A stretch of 64,000 nt of DNA from Elusimicrobiaceae bacterium (GCA_016282685.1 JAEELM010000008.1:1-64000); one strand, 5' to 3'; positions 9,029-17,951 are shown, counted from the stretch's first letter. Made by a program: numbers and translations. The notes: generated by a model from the letters alone, not told the origin.

Positions 9029-9496
9029 ATGAAAAGACTTGCATTTTTAATTGTATGTTTTATTCTGTTTTTCGGCTGTGCCTCCGTCAAAGAAGCACAA
9101 AATCTTTCGAATTGTACTTATGCATTAAAAAGTGTTATGGTAAGTGATATAAATGTTACTTCCATCTCCTTTTTAGTTACGATTGCTATTACAAACCCTA
9201 ATAAAAAGGAATCAGCTACCTTGAAACGTTTTGAAGGAGAATTAACAGCTAACGACGATAAAATTTCCGATATAACCTTAAAAGATATTAACATTCCACC
9301 TGCTTCTACGGTGAATGCAAAAGCCAAATTTGCAGTTCCCATGTCCACACTGACAAGCAAACTTATTGGCTTGCTTAGCATGGGAAGTGGCACCATCGAT
9401 TATCATTTGACGGGAACCATGTATTTTGAAGGCCCCCTGGGGGTAGAAGTACCCCTGCCGGTAGATATCGGTCGAGTCGGGAGTTATAATTCCTAA
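9029..9496 (+). CDS. LEA type 2 (WHy/LEA14-like) lipoprotein
   Basis: 155 aa. The N-terminal signal ends in a lipobox-like 'FFGC' (Cys about 17), so the protein is probably lipidated. The rest is one beta-sandwich domain of the LEA_2/WHy type, seen as 'VTIAITNPNKKESATLKRFEGELTANDDKI...' patterns with the characteristic 'NPN' turn. Such domains occur in bacterial envelope lipoproteins without a settled function. Start ATG is preceded by GGGGGT. It is monocistronic, closed by the hairpin at 9504. Confidence 0.75.
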   Translation: MKRLAFLIVCFILFFGCASVKEAQNLSNCTYALKSVMVSDINVTSISFLVTIAITNPNKKESATLKRFEGELTANDDKISDITLKDINIPPASTVNAKAKFAVPMSTLTSKLIGLLSMGSGTIDYHLTGTMYFEGPLGVEVPLPVDIGRVGSYNS

Positions 9497-9503
9497 TACT
9501 CCT

Positions 9504-9536
9504 AAAACCCCCCGAACAATCGTTCGGGGGGTTTTA
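9504..9536. terminator. Bidirectional terminator between convergent genes
   Basis: An 11-bp GC-rich stem (9507-9517 with 9522-9532) with a 4-nt loop has A-runs before and T-runs after. It serves the LEA-like gene and the convergent feoB. Confidence 0.85.
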
Positions 9537-9549
9537 TGTTAATATAGAA

Positions 9550-11493
9550 TTACATTAAGATTACCCGCAATATATATGCGGTCAAACAAGAAATTCCCAA
9601 TGTAAGGGCAATTACACGTAGTGTATCTCTCCAACCGCTTTCGCGCAACATTACAAAGAAAGTAGCCACACACGGCATATAGGCACTCATAAACACACAG
9701 GCCACCACCAATGCCTGGGGTGCCAAATGAAAGGGCTCTAACAATGCTATGGAAACATCTTTACGTAAAAACCCTAAAATCAATACAGATGTCGTTTCAG
9801 ATGGCAAGCCTAAAATATACTCCACTGGATAACGGGATATTTTAGCAATCCATGCGGTAATTCCAGCCAGTTGCATTAAATCGACAAAAAGAATTCCCAG
9901 CAAAATTAGGGGTAGAGCATCCCCCAAATACTCTTTCATGCGGATCCACAATTTACGTAATAAAGGTCTCCATTGCGGTATTTGCCAAGATGGGATTTCC
10001 ATAAATAATTCGGGAGTTTCACCTTTCATCAATCGGTTTAAAATCGTACCGATTAATATTCCATTTACGAATAAAATCGCAAAGACAAGCAACATATACT
10101 TAACGCCATAGGGGGAAAGAATAGAAATAATCATTGCTGTTTGTGAAATACAGGGTGCCAACACCAAGATAAGAGCCAATGCAATTACACGTTCCCGCCG
10201 CGTTTCTAATACACGCGTTCCCATAACAGCCGGCACTTTACAACCAAAACCCAACATAATGGGCAATGCCCCGTAGCCGTGCAAACCAATTTTATGCAAT
10301 ATACCATCTAACAATACAGCTAAACGCGGCAAATACCCTATTTCACCTAAAAAGCCAATTAAAGCATAAAAAGCTAAGACGTAGGACATCACATCAATCA
10401 ATGCAATATGTAGTCCATCTGTCAGTACTCCAAAATAATTTTCACCGCCATCCCCTAATAACAATAACCCCAACGCATTGTCCTTTACCGTTCCAAAAAC
10501 TTTATCTAAGAAGGGGATATAGTAACTTTCGTATAGCGGATCCAACCAATTAATCAAACTTTCCCCGATAAATCGGACGGCAAAGAAAGAGAGTACCAAT
10601 ACTATCAAGGCAATGGGTAAACCTGTAGCCGGAGTTGTTGCCAACCCCTGCAAATATTCCCAAACAGAAGGATGTTTATGATGAACTTTTTGAACTTCTT
10701 CAACAATTCGCCCAATTACATGCCATTTTTCCTCGGAAGAGGGGGGAATCGTCAAGGCATACTCCACTCCTTCACGACGAGTTAATTTGACAGCTTCTCT
10801 TTCTAATTCCTTTAGGCCTTCTCCCGTAGTGGCCACTACAGGTATGACGGAGATTCCCAATAGTTTGGATAATTTTTTTACATCAATTACAATCCCTTTA
10901 CGTTGGGCTTCATCAAATTTGTTCAGTAACAAAATAAGAGGTTTTCGCAACTGCATGATTTCCAGTACAAAAAACAAATTTCGCTCAAGATGGGACGCAT
11001 CTGCCACGCAGACAATAAAGTCATATTCCAATTCTTTAAATAAATTACGTTTTTTCCCTTCTATTCGCCATTCTTCTTCCAAACGATAAAGACCGGGAAT
11101 ATCAATAATATCGTAAGACTCTCCTTCAAACTGAGTTTGTCCATAATTAAGTCCCACGGTTGTTCCCGGAAAATTAGAAGAAATAATACCAATTCCCGTT
11201 AAACGAGAAAAAATCAAACTCTTTCCGACGTTTGGATTCCCAGCCAATAGAAACGTATTTTTTTTAGCTGTTACAAAAATTTTTTTAGCTGTTTCACGGC
11301 CAATGGCCACTTCCGTACCGGAAATACTTACAACTACCGGGCTGGAACCCTTCTTACGCTTAATAAATTGCCCGCGCACGATTCCCATAGCAGCCAATTT
11401 TTCCGCCATTTTAGCATCTGTTTGAATTTCTTTAATTTGAGCTATATTACCGGGCTTTAACTGGTAAAGGGAGCGGGATGTTTCTTTTTCCAT
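9550..11493 (-). CDS. feoB: Fe(II) transporter FeoB with fused N-terminal FeoA domain
   Basis: 647 aa from the preferred ATG at 11493. Residues about 8-75 form a FeoA (SH3-like) domain. They run into the FeoB G domain with G1 'GNPNVGKS' (85-92), G3 'DIPG' (131-134) and G4 'NKFD', then a helical GDI-like spacer. The polytopic permease carries two Gate-type segments, including the Cys-containing 'GFGCKVPA' and the C-terminal 'MPCVATFFV'. It imports ferrous iron across the inner membrane, consistent with anoxic growth. The frame extends upstream to 11574, but AAGGAG and a -10 TACAAT place the start at 11493. No separate feoA is seen. Confidence 0.93.
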   Translation of the reverse strand: MEKETSRSLYQLKPGNIAQIKEIQTDAKMAEKLAAMGIVRGQFIKRKKGSSPVVVSISGTEVAIGRETAKKIFVTAKKNTFLLAGNPNVGKSLIFSRLTGIGIISSNFPGTTVGLNYGQTQFEGESYDIIDIPGLYRLEEEWRIEGKKRNLFKELEYDFIVCVADASHLERNLFFVLEIMQLRKPLILLLNKFDEAQRKGIVIDVKKLSKLLGISVIPVVATTGEGLKELEREAVKLTRREGVEYALTIPPSSEEKWHVIGRIVEEVQKVHHKHPSVWEYLQGLATTPATGLPIALIVLVLSFFAVRFIGESLINWLDPLYESYYIPFLDKVFGTVKDNALGLLLLGDGGENYFGVLTDGLHIALIDVMSYVLAFYALIGFLGEIGYLPRLAVLLDGILHKIGLHGYGALPIMLGFGCKVPAVMGTRVLETRRERVIALALILVLAPCISQTAMIISILSPYGVKYMLLVFAILFVNGILIGTILNRLMKGETPELFMEIPSWQIPQWRPLLRKLWIRMKEYLGDALPLILLGILFVDLMQLAGITAWIAKISRYPVEYILGLPSETTSVLILGFLRKDVSIALLEPFHLAPQALVVACVFMSAYMPCVATFFVMLRESGWRDTLRVIALTLGISCLTAYILRVILM

Positions 11494-11519
11494 AAAAGTT
11501 AGTTTCTCCTTACTTTTAT

Positions 11520-11525
11520 ATTGTA
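11520..11525 (-). promoter_or_regulatory. feoB -10 box
   Basis: Extended -10 TGATACAAT on the minus strand lies about 27 nt before the feoB ATG, with an AAGGAG ribosome-binding site between them. No Fur-type site was identified by eye. Confidence 0.55.
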
Positions 11526-11588
11526 TCAAACTTATTGTTACGCTGCAATACCTTTTGTCCGTCGGAGCAGGCATCTGTAAAGATATTT

Positions 11589-11597
11589 TGCTATAAT
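11589..11597 (+). promoter_or_regulatory. Ferredoxin gene promoter (extended -10)
   Basis: TGCTATAAT, an extended -10, is followed about 27 nt later by AGGAGA and the ferredoxin ATG. This is a conventional leader with a Shine-Dalgarno site. Confidence 0.65.
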
Positions 11598-11633
11598 GAA
11601 AAGGTAAGATTTAAACACTATAGGAGAGACACT

Positions 11634-11804
11634 ATGGCTTATAAAGTAAATCCTGAAGTTTGCATTAACTGCGGTGCTTGCGAATCAGCTTGCCCGGTAT
11701 CCGCTATAAGCGAAGTAGAAGGACACCGCAAAATTGATGAAACCAAATGCATTGAATGCGGTGCCTGCGCCGGTACTTGCCCGGTCAGCGCAATTGCTCT
11801 ATAA
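11634..11804 (+). CDS. 2[4Fe-4S] ferredoxin
   Basis: 56 aa, the size of clostridial-type ferredoxins. Two complete CxxCxxCxxxCP motifs are present, 'CINCGACESACP' and 'CIECGACAGTCP', each binding a [4Fe-4S] cluster in the classic pseudo-symmetric fold. It is a soluble low-potential electron carrier, for example for pyruvate:ferredoxin oxidoreductase or hydrogenase, neither of which lies in this window. AGGAGA precedes the ATG. Single-gene unit between the promoter at 11589 and the hairpin at 11821. Confidence 0.95.
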   Translation: MAYKVNPEVCINCGACESACPVSAISEVEGHRKIDETKCIECGACAGTCPVSAIAL

Positions 11805-11820
11805 TTCCTAATTATTGGCT

Positions 11821-11856
11821 AAAAACCCCGGTTGTATAAGTCCGGGGTTTTATTTT
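11821..11856 (+). terminator. Terminator after ferredoxin
   Basis: Stem AAAACCCCGG/CCGGGGTTTT with a 10-nt loop, followed by ATTTT. Confidence 0.85.
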
Positions 11857-11944
11857 GTACTTTACACAACATTACCTTTTATAAATATCTCTTTGAGAAT
11901 AAATTAACTCTTCACATTTTTTAGTCTTTTCTGTGTGGATAGGG

Positions 11945-11950
11945 TATAAT
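11945..11950 (+). promoter_or_regulatory. -10 box of the ankyrin gene
   Basis: TATAAT lies 18 nt before the ATG at 11969, with GGAGGA between them. Confidence 0.6.
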
Positions 11951-11968
11951 ATAAATGGAGGATTAAAT

Positions 11969-13921
11969 ATGAAAAAATTTCATCTTACTTTTCTTTTCTC
12001 ACTTATTACTCTGCCTTTGGTAGCTCAGCAACCATCTACGCAGGATCAACAAGAAATGGCCGCTCTCTCTCAGCAACTTCCCAATAATGCTTATCAGGGA
12101 ACGATTGTACGCGCGGAGCAAGAAACTTATCCCGGCAACGTACCCGGTGTAAATTCAACAACTCAAAAAAAATATGTTTATGATACTTCTTTAATGCGGG
12201 CCGTCAAAATTAATGATGCTAGCCGTGTCCGCACTCTTCTTTACGCGAATATTAATACGAATGAACGAAACTATGCCGGTATTACACCATTAACCGTAGC
12301 AGCACAAAATGGCAATTTAGAAATAATGAAACTACTAGTGGAAAAAGGAAATGCGAATGTTAACCGTCCTTCCAGTCATGGTATAACTCCACTCATTGCC
12401 GCCATTTCTGCCGGTCAAGTAAAAGCTGCAGAATATTTGATTCACCATGGCGCTAGTACCAAAGCAAAAGATGAAACAGGTAAAACCCCTATCACCTACG
12501 CTTCTTTGTTAGATAATCCCTCTCTGCTTAATACCTTAATTAAAAACAATCCTGAAGGGATAAATATAGCAGATAATACGGGAATGACGCCTCTACTTTA
12601 CGCAGCACAAAAAGGGCAAATAAAACAAACTCAAACCCTGTTAAAAAATGGAGCCGACCCAAACTTCCGAAATCCTTTGTCAGGGTTGTCTGCCTTATCA
12701 ACAGCCACCGCTGAAGGCAATGAGGATATTGTAAAAACGCTTTTAAAAACCCCGGATATACAAGTAGACCTCCCAGACGCCGACGGCCGGACACCGCTGA
12801 TGTATGCTATTGAACAGGGAAAAGACGAAATTGCTCATTTATTACTAAAACAAAAAGCCAATGTAAATGCCCAAGACAATACAGGGATGACCCCGTTAAT
12901 GTACGCCGCCGCTAAGGGAAATACGGACATCATGAATCAATTATTTCGAAAAAAAGATTTGCAACCGGAAATAACAGATGCATCCGGAAGAACCCCTCTG
13001 TTTTACAGTGTTTATGCTCCTTCTACGGATGCGGCGCAATTATTGTTAGAACATGGCGCTAATATAAATCAAGTAGATATATATGGTAACAACCCGCTTA
13101 TGGCAGCTATTACAGCGCAGAAAGAAAGAGATGCGCTCCTTTTCGTTCAACAAGGTTCTTCTTTAATCCAAGGCAATGTTCAAGGAGATTCCGCATTTTC
13201 TTTGGTTTCTTCTTATTTACCCGATTCTACGCTCCAAAATGTGTTGGATGTGAAACAACAAGAAATCCAACAACAAATATTACAAGAACAAGCTGCACAA
13301 TTGGCTCACGTAAAAGAATTAGAACAACAATTAGCGCAAGAAGAAGCCTATATTCAACAATTGCGTGGGGAAAATATAACCGAATTAAATGATGCCGTAG
13401 AACAACAACAGGAACAGATTCAGCAATTACAAGACCAAGTAGTTTCCTCTGTCCAGGATTATCAAAACACGTTGGAAGATTCACTCAAACAAGAGGTAGA
13501 ATCTGAAGTACTGTCTTTACAACGTGAATTAGAAGCGATTGAAACAAAAAAGAATACAGCGTTACGCAGTATTGATCAAACATTAAATCAAACCATACAG
13601 CCGACCAAAGAAACTGTAACGAAAAAGGTAGATTCGGAGTTATTGTCTTTGCAGCGGGATTTGGAAGCAATAGAAACGAAAAAAAATACTACGTTACGCA
13701 ATACAGGTCGAACCGTGAAAAAAAACATGCAACCAGCTAAACAGGCCATAGCAGAAAACATGGATCCGGAACTGTTATCTTTGCAGCGCGAACTGGAAGC
13801 AATTGAAACGAAAAAGAATACCACGCCGCGTCGCAACATCAAGCGAGCAGTAGGCCAAAAACCCGTTAAAAAGACGATTAATACCTTCAGTACTACTACA
13901 GTTACCACTCAATCTCGATAA
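11969..13921 (+). CDS. Secreted ankyrin-repeat protein with coiled-coil tail
   Basis: 650 aa. A signal peptide (1-20, 'FSLITLPLVAQ') is followed by about ten ankyrin repeats over residues 65-400, seen as repeated 'GMTPLMYAA..G' and 'LLL..GA..N' units. A Gln/Glu-rich coiled coil follows at about 425-510. Three near-identical 44-residue units come next, each with the core 'LSLQRELEAIETKKNT', starting at about bases 13508, 13640 and 13772 (132-bp period). The tail is basic. GGAGGA sits before ATG 11969. Periplasmic or surface protein-binding role is inferred. The tandem DNA repeat should make its length variable between strains. Confidence 0.8.
   Translation: MKKFHLTFLFSLITLPLVAQQPSTQDQQEMAALSQQLPNNAYQGTIVRAEQETYPGNVPGVNSTTQKKYVYDTSLMRAVKINDASRVRTLLYANINTNERNYAGITPLTVAAQNGNLEIMKLLVEKGNANVNRPSSHGITPLIAAISAGQVKAAEYLIHHGASTKAKDETGKTPITYASLLDNPSLLNTLIKNNPEGINIADNTGMTPLLYAAQKGQIKQTQTLLKNGADPNFRNPLSGLSALSTATAEGNEDIVKTLLKTPDIQVDLPDADGRTPLMYAIEQGKDEIAHLLLKQKANVNAQDNTGMTPLMYAAAKGNTDIMNQLFRKKDLQPEITDASGRTPLFYSVYAPSTDAAQLLLEHGANINQVDIYGNNPLMAAITAQKERDALLFVQQGSSLIQGNVQGDSAFSLVSSYLPDSTLQNVLDVKQQEIQQQILQEQAAQLAHVKELEQQLAQEEAYIQQLRGENITELNDAVEQQQEQIQQLQDQVVSSVQDYQNTLEDSLKQEVESEVLSLQRELEAIETKKNTALRSIDQTLNQTIQPTKETVTKKVDSELLSLQRDLEAIETKKNTTLRNTGRTVKKNMQPAKQAIAENMDPELLSLQRELEAIETKKNTTPRRNIKRAVGQKPVKKTINTFSTTTVTTQSR
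13508..13826 (+). repeat. Three in-frame 132-bp tandem repeats
   Basis: The core encoding LSLQRxLEAIETKKNT recurs at about 13508, 13640 and 13772, exactly 44 codons apart. The linkers have diverged more than the cores. Confidence 0.8.
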
Positions 13922-13927
13922 AACACC

Positions 13928-13963
13928 AAAACCCTCGGTAGAATTAATTACCGAGGGTTTTTT
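13928..13963. terminator. Bidirectional terminator overlapping the kinase stop codon
   Basis: A 13-bp stem, 13928-13940 with 13949-13961, has an 8-nt loop and a T-run. On the minus strand the stem encodes the last codons of the FGGY kinase, and its TAA (13944-13946) is in the loop. Confidence 0.85.
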
Positions 13964-15380
13964 GTGTCACGTTCAAATTCACAAATTGCTGCCATTGCTG
14001 ATAAAGTTTAGAAGATTTTGTTTTGGACAAATGAGGGGAAAAAGTTTTTTCAACCTTTCTTTTCATAACATTTGTTCCCCACGATATACGTGCCAGTCCT
14101 AGTAGCGTTTCTTCAGGATCTGAAGAAATAGTTAAAATTTTTTGTAATAAATCGGCTTGAAATTGCAATAAATAAGCACTGCGGGACAATCCTCCTGATA
14201 CCCCAATTGGACTATTAACCGCCACTCCATTTACCTGCATATATTGAATGACATCCGTTATTAAACAAGCCAATGCACGTGTCAAACCAGCTATCCAGTC
14301 AGCAGGCTGAGTATGTGCCGTTTGTCCATTGACAACAGGTTTTATCATAAAATTCCAGTAAGGTGCCCCCAACCCTCCGATTGCAGGTAAAATTTGTAAA
14401 GGGTGTTTCGCCTGGGAACAAATTTCATCTAAATGCTCCATATCCACCGGCACGCCTTGTTTCTCTAACCACAGATAGGCACTCCCCGCTGCATTTACGG
14501 GTCCTTCTAGGATATACCGGAGTTTTTTCCCCGATACCGAAGGAGCAACTGAAGTAAGAAGGCCCGGTAAAAGCACTGGTATTTCTCCCACATGCCTTAG
14601 CACAAAAGCGCCTGTCCCGTAATTAATACAAGTATCTCCGGGCTGCAAGGCACTGGAAGCCGCCTGTTGGTCTGCACAACAAACCCGGATTGGTAAATCA
14701 ACTTCATCGTAATGATAAGCCCCATAATCATCTAATGTAGATTTTATAACGGGCAAAATGTGAACTGGAATGGAAAATGCCTGACATAATTTCTGATTCC
14801 ATGTTCCTTTATGAATATCAAATAAAAGCATTCTTTGGGCAAGAGTAAGATCTGTGGCAAACACACGCCCTTTCGTTAAATGGAAAATAAAAAATGAAGC
14901 CACGGGTGCCACACACAATTCTTTTCGGGCAACCGCCTTCTTTATTTCTTCACAATGAGATAACATCCATGCTATTTTAGGGGCAGAAAAATAAGGAGTT
15001 TTATAAAGTCCTGTCAAAGCATGTATTTCTTCTTGTGAAATATCCGCCATAGCAGCTTCTTGTACAGCACGCCCATCTTCCCATGTAAGAACGGGACCCA
15101 GCACACGACCGGACGATTTCTCCCAGAACACTACTGTGGAACGCTGGGAAGAAACCGCTAAAGAGACGGCTTCCATTCCGTTTAGTGAATCCAGTACTTG
15201 ATGTAAAACATGGGTAGAAGCGTTTAATAAATCCGTAGCATTATATTCGGAAATACCAATTTGAGGCCGATATGGTTGAATAGAAACCGTCTTTTTAATA
15301 TGGATAACTCCATCCGCCGTTATGGCCGCACAACGGCAACTGGAAGTTCCAATGTCCAAGGCAAGGGTACATTTTGTCAT
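13944..15380 (-). CDS. FGGY-family carbohydrate kinase, glycerol kinase-like
   Basis: 478 aa from the ATG at 15380. The N-terminal phosphate-binding segment is 'ALDIGTSSCRC'. The block 'QRSTVVFWEKSSGRVLG' and the region 'ADQQAAS...NYGTGAFVL' follow the order seen in glycerol kinases. The C-terminal half has 'GVSGGLSRSAYLLQFQADLL', the FGGY ATP-binding motif. Such enzymes phosphorylate a polyol or sugar in the cytoplasm; the substrate (glycerol, xylulose or similar) is uncertain. An upstream in-frame TTG at 15434 would add 18 poor-quality residues. The 3' end is built into the terminator hairpin. Confidence 0.8.
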   Translation of the reverse strand: MTKCTLALDIGTSSCRCAAITADGVIHIKKTVSIQPYRPQIGISEYNATDLLNASTHVLHQVLDSLNGMEAVSLAVSSQRSTVVFWEKSSGRVLGPVLTWEDGRAVQEAAMADISQEEIHALTGLYKTPYFSAPKIAWMLSHCEEIKKAVARKELCVAPVASFFIFHLTKGRVFATDLTLAQRMLLFDIHKGTWNQKLCQAFSIPVHILPVIKSTLDDYGAYHYDEVDLPIRVCCADQQAASSALQPGDTCINYGTGAFVLRHVGEIPVLLPGLLTSVAPSVSGKKLRYILEGPVNAAGSAYLWLEKQGVPVDMEHLDEICSQAKHPLQILPAIGGLGAPYWNFMIKPVVNGQTAHTQPADWIAGLTRALACLITDVIQYMQVNGVAVNSPIGVSGGLSRSAYLLQFQADLLQKILTISSDPEETLLGLARISWGTNVMKRKVEKTFSPHLSKTKSSKLYQQWQQFVNLNVTQKTLGN

Positions 15381-15453
15381 TTTTGTGTTTTCTTGGCCCG
15401 TATCAAAATTCTGTTTTTCACTTTCCGACTTCAATGAGGATAGAAAACTTCAG

Positions 15454-15482
15454 AAAAACGGTATAACCCTACTCCGTTTTTT
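15454..15482 (-). terminator. Terminator containing the nuclease stop codon
   Basis: Stem AAAAACGG/CCGTTTTT (15454-15461 with 15474-15481). The TAG of the nuclease gene (15469-15471) lies in the 12-nt loop. Confidence 0.65.
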
Positions 15483-16683
15483 CAATCTTCAATTCTTCTT
15501 CCTGTGTTTTTGTCATGAAAGATTCTAATTTTTTCTTATCATTTGCAGACACTGTCGCATCTGTTAACAGTCCCACTACCATACTTTTTGTAGGCACTAA
15601 CACTTTTTTCAATAAATTCAATTGACGCAACAATTCAATAACCTGTTCTTTATTCGTAAATTCTATTTTTTCTATACAAGTAAGCTCAGCCTTATAATGT
15701 TCTCCGAAATGCCGGGCAAAATTATTCTTTTTCATTAAATCAATAATTTCTTTTTGCAATTGGGACACTTTCGCCAACAGATCTCCATATTGGTCTATTT
15801 TTTCCGTCAAAAGATCTTGGTCATCCAATGGAAAAACTTGCTTTGAAGTAGAATCTTTTTTGGTAGGAAACAATACAGAGGTGCTTTTCCCTTCCGTTGT
15901 ATATTCCTTTCCTGTAAAAACAGGACACAAATTGCGATAATCACACCAACGGCACTGATTTTCTCCCGGAGTAGGATCAAATTTTCCCGCACGGATGTCA
16001 TCCGCCACCTTCAACACATTTTGCCAAAATGCAAAAATTTCTTTATCTGCAGCCCGTTCAAATGTCATTTCTTTCAAGGTCGGCAAATGATAAAAACTCA
16101 ACTGCTCCACACGTACCTCTTTTACAGACGGATCCTTTTGTTGAATCATTGTCTTAACCAAAGGGGAATTTTCTACCACTTTTTGGTACATATATAATTG
16201 ATCCGGCTCCCGTTGTATCGTTTTTCCCGTTTTATAATCTAAAATTTTTACTCGTCCATCTCCCAAATAATCCATACGGTCCACAATACTGATTAAGCTC
16301 AACCCATCAATATCTAAAGTGGTTTTCATTTCCGTCGAAAGAGGATGAATAAAATGTCCGGAAAACTCCCGATAATAAGATTCGATAATACGCCGGCCTT
16401 CCGCATACCCTTCTAACTCTTTATCCATAGAAGCATAGCCTTTTTGTTCATAGGAGGTTTTATTCCATACTGTATCGAAATAAGCAAGGGCCTGCGCAAG
16501 CGTAGGAAACGAAATTTTGTCCGGCTTGTAAATAAATTCCATAACGCTATGCAACGCCGTACCAAAAGCAAAATAATATTTTGGCTGCTCCGGAATCATG
16601 TGCACATAGCGAAATTTATATTTTTGGGGACATTCCTTATACATCCCCATTTTGGAATACGAAAAGGACAAATTCTTACCCAT
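15469..16683 (-). CDS. PD-(D/E)XK nuclease-superfamily protein, AddB/RecB-like with Fe-S cysteines
   Basis: 404 aa. The RecB-type nuclease motif is clear: H45 ('GTALHS'), D135 ('DRMDYL') and 'ILDYKTGK' with D149 and K151. A Cys quartet, C18 plus C244/C247/C253 ('CRWCDYRNLC'), matches the [4Fe-4S] staple of AddB/Cas4-type nucleases. It stands alone with no helicase domain, so it is a solo RecB-like exonuclease rather than an AddB subunit. Residues 300-404 are a basic, partly coiled tail. AGGAG precedes the ATG. A DNA repair or DNA processing role is inferred. Confidence 0.85.
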   Translation of the reverse strand: MGKNLSFSYSKMGMYKECPQKYKFRYVHMIPEQPKYYFAFGTALHSVMEFIYKPDKISFPTLAQALAYFDTVWNKTSYEQKGYASMDKELEGYAEGRRIIESYYREFSGHFIHPLSTEMKTTLDIDGLSLISIVDRMDYLGDGRVKILDYKTGKTIQREPDQLYMYQKVVENSPLVKTMIQQKDPSVKEVRVEQLSFYHLPTLKEMTFERAADKEIFAFWQNVLKVADDIRAGKFDPTPGENQCRWCDYRNLCPVFTGKEYTTEGKSTSVLFPTKKDSTSKQVFPLDDQDLLTEKIDQYGDLLAKVSQLQKEIIDLMKKNNFARHFGEHYKAELTCIEKIEFTNKEQVIELLRQLNLLKKVLVPTKSMVVGLLTDATVSANDKKKLESFMTKTQEEELKIEKTE

Positions 16684-16793
16684 ACCGGTGCTCCTAAAAG
16701 AGTTAACTGTATTGTAGCATTTTCCTCATTAGGACTCCAATTTGTCGCCTGGTATTTTTGATGTTTTTTTAGTAGAATAGTAATAGGGCAGAT

Positions 16794-16865
16794 GCCCCCA
16801 TAGCTCAATGGATAGAGCACCCGCCTTCTAAGCGGATGATATAGGTTCGATTCCTATTGGGGGTA
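16794..16865 (+). tRNA. tRNA-Arg (anticodon TCT)
   Basis: Acceptor stem 16794-16800 pairs with 16858-16864 (the first pair is G-U). The D arm is GCTC...GAGC. The anticodon TCT is at 16827-16829 in loop CTTCTAA. The T arm is ATAGG-TTCGATT-CCTAT. It reads AGA/AGG codons. The anticodon stem has a C-A mismatch at its outer pair. No encoded CCA. Confidence 0.93.
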
Positions 16866-16891
16866 GATCGTTTTATGAAATTAAAGAAAAC

Positions 16892-16921
16892 TACCACGGG
16901 AAAATTTCCGTGGTAATTTAC
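16892..16921 (+). terminator. Terminator after tRNA-Arg
   Basis: 8-bp stem TACCACGG/CCGTGGTA (16892-16899 with 16908-16915) followed by a weak AT tail. Confidence 0.55.
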
Positions 16922-16945
16922 TATTATGGCGCAATCGGGCAAAAT

Positions 16946-17899
16946 ATGTCATTTAAAAATCCTCAAAAAATTCTTTTTTTCCGCTTGGATGCCTGCGTAG
17001 GGGATTGTGTCGTACACACATTCGTTATCAGAGAATTGAAAAAAATTTTCCCAAAAGCTTCTCTTACAGTTGCCACTTTTTCTCCTAGTGAAATCTTTTT
17101 TCAAAATAATCCATATGTAGATAAACTTATCGTATTGCCCAATCTCTCTAAGGGTTTCTTTCAACCTAAAGTTCTTTTTTCCCTCACTAAAATGCTTTTT
17201 GCAAGTTATTTACAGGGATATGATTTAATAATTGTTCCCAATCCGGTGATGGCTACCTGGCGTAACCGATTGTATTACTCTATGCTAAAAAATACGCTGT
17301 CGCCCTCTTTCGATTACACACAGCACATTACCCTTTCTTACCGTCAGCTATTAGAGAAATTAGGGGGAAAAGACATTTCTACAGATTATGACATTCCCTT
17401 GACAACCGATGTCCAACAACAGGCAGAACGTTTTATAAAGCAGCACGATTTACAATCAAAAAAATGGATAGTACTTAACCCGACAGGATCCGCTATTCAA
17501 CGTACTTTATCAATTCAACAAATACAAACTATTCTAACGCTATTGACCGAAAAAAACTATCAGACAGTACTTCTAGATTATAAACATCAATTCAAAGGCC
17601 TTTTTGAAAATACAATTCTATGTGAAAGCCAAAACATTCTTGAAGTAGCCACTTTATTACAACAATCCACAGCTGTGATTAGCGTCGATACAGGGATTGT
17701 CCATTTAGCTGATGCTTTTCATAAACCCCTGCTGGTTTTGTACGCTAATGATAAGTATAGCCTTTTGCATAATCATCTATTTTGGGCATCTCTCCAAGCT
17801 AATACCCATACACTTCAAGGAAACGATAAAATTTCCGATATTTCCCTTTCCTCTCTTAAAACAACTACGGACTCTTTTTTAAACCAACTTCCTCAATAG
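16946..17899 (+). CDS. Glycosyltransferase family 9 (heptosyltransferase-like)
   Basis: 317 aa. The N-terminus 'ILFFRLDACVGDCVVHTFVI' matches the GT9 acceptor-domain start, where 'R.D..GD' is conserved. The C-terminal half carries 'AVISVDTGIVHLADAF', the nucleotide-sugar binding 'DTG..H.A' motif. GT9 enzymes add heptose or similar sugars to lipopolysaccharide core at the inner face of the inner membrane. The frame is open to a GTG at 16910, but that lies in the tRNA terminator, so ATG 16946 is chosen. No Shine-Dalgarno site is obvious. It is not in an LPS cluster here. Confidence 0.85.
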   Translation: MSFKNPQKILFFRLDACVGDCVVHTFVIRELKKIFPKASLTVATFSPSEIFFQNNPYVDKLIVLPNLSKGFFQPKVLFSLTKMLFASYLQGYDLIIVPNPVMATWRNRLYYSMLKNTLSPSFDYTQHITLSYRQLLEKLGGKDISTDYDIPLTTDVQQQAERFIKQHDLQSKKWIVLNPTGSAIQRTLSIQQIQTILTLLTEKNYQTVLLDYKHQFKGLFENTILCESQNILEVATLLQQSTAVISVDTGIVHLADAFHKPLLVLYANDKYSLLHNHLFWASLQANTHTLQGNDKISDISLSSLKTTTDSFLNQLPQ

Positions 17900-17951
17900 T
17901 TTGTTATTCCTTCACTTCTATAGGTGTCTCCTTTCCACCTTTACGATTTTG

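Noticed and set aside
13508..13826. Tandem repeats considered as a CRISPR-like or non-coding array
   Set aside because: The 132-bp period is in frame, linkers are coding, and the units belong to the ankyrin protein's tail.
15469..16683. RecB-like nuclease as a Cas4 or CRISPR adaptation gene
   Set aside because: No repeats, cas1 or cas2 are near, and the protein is about twice the length of Cas4.
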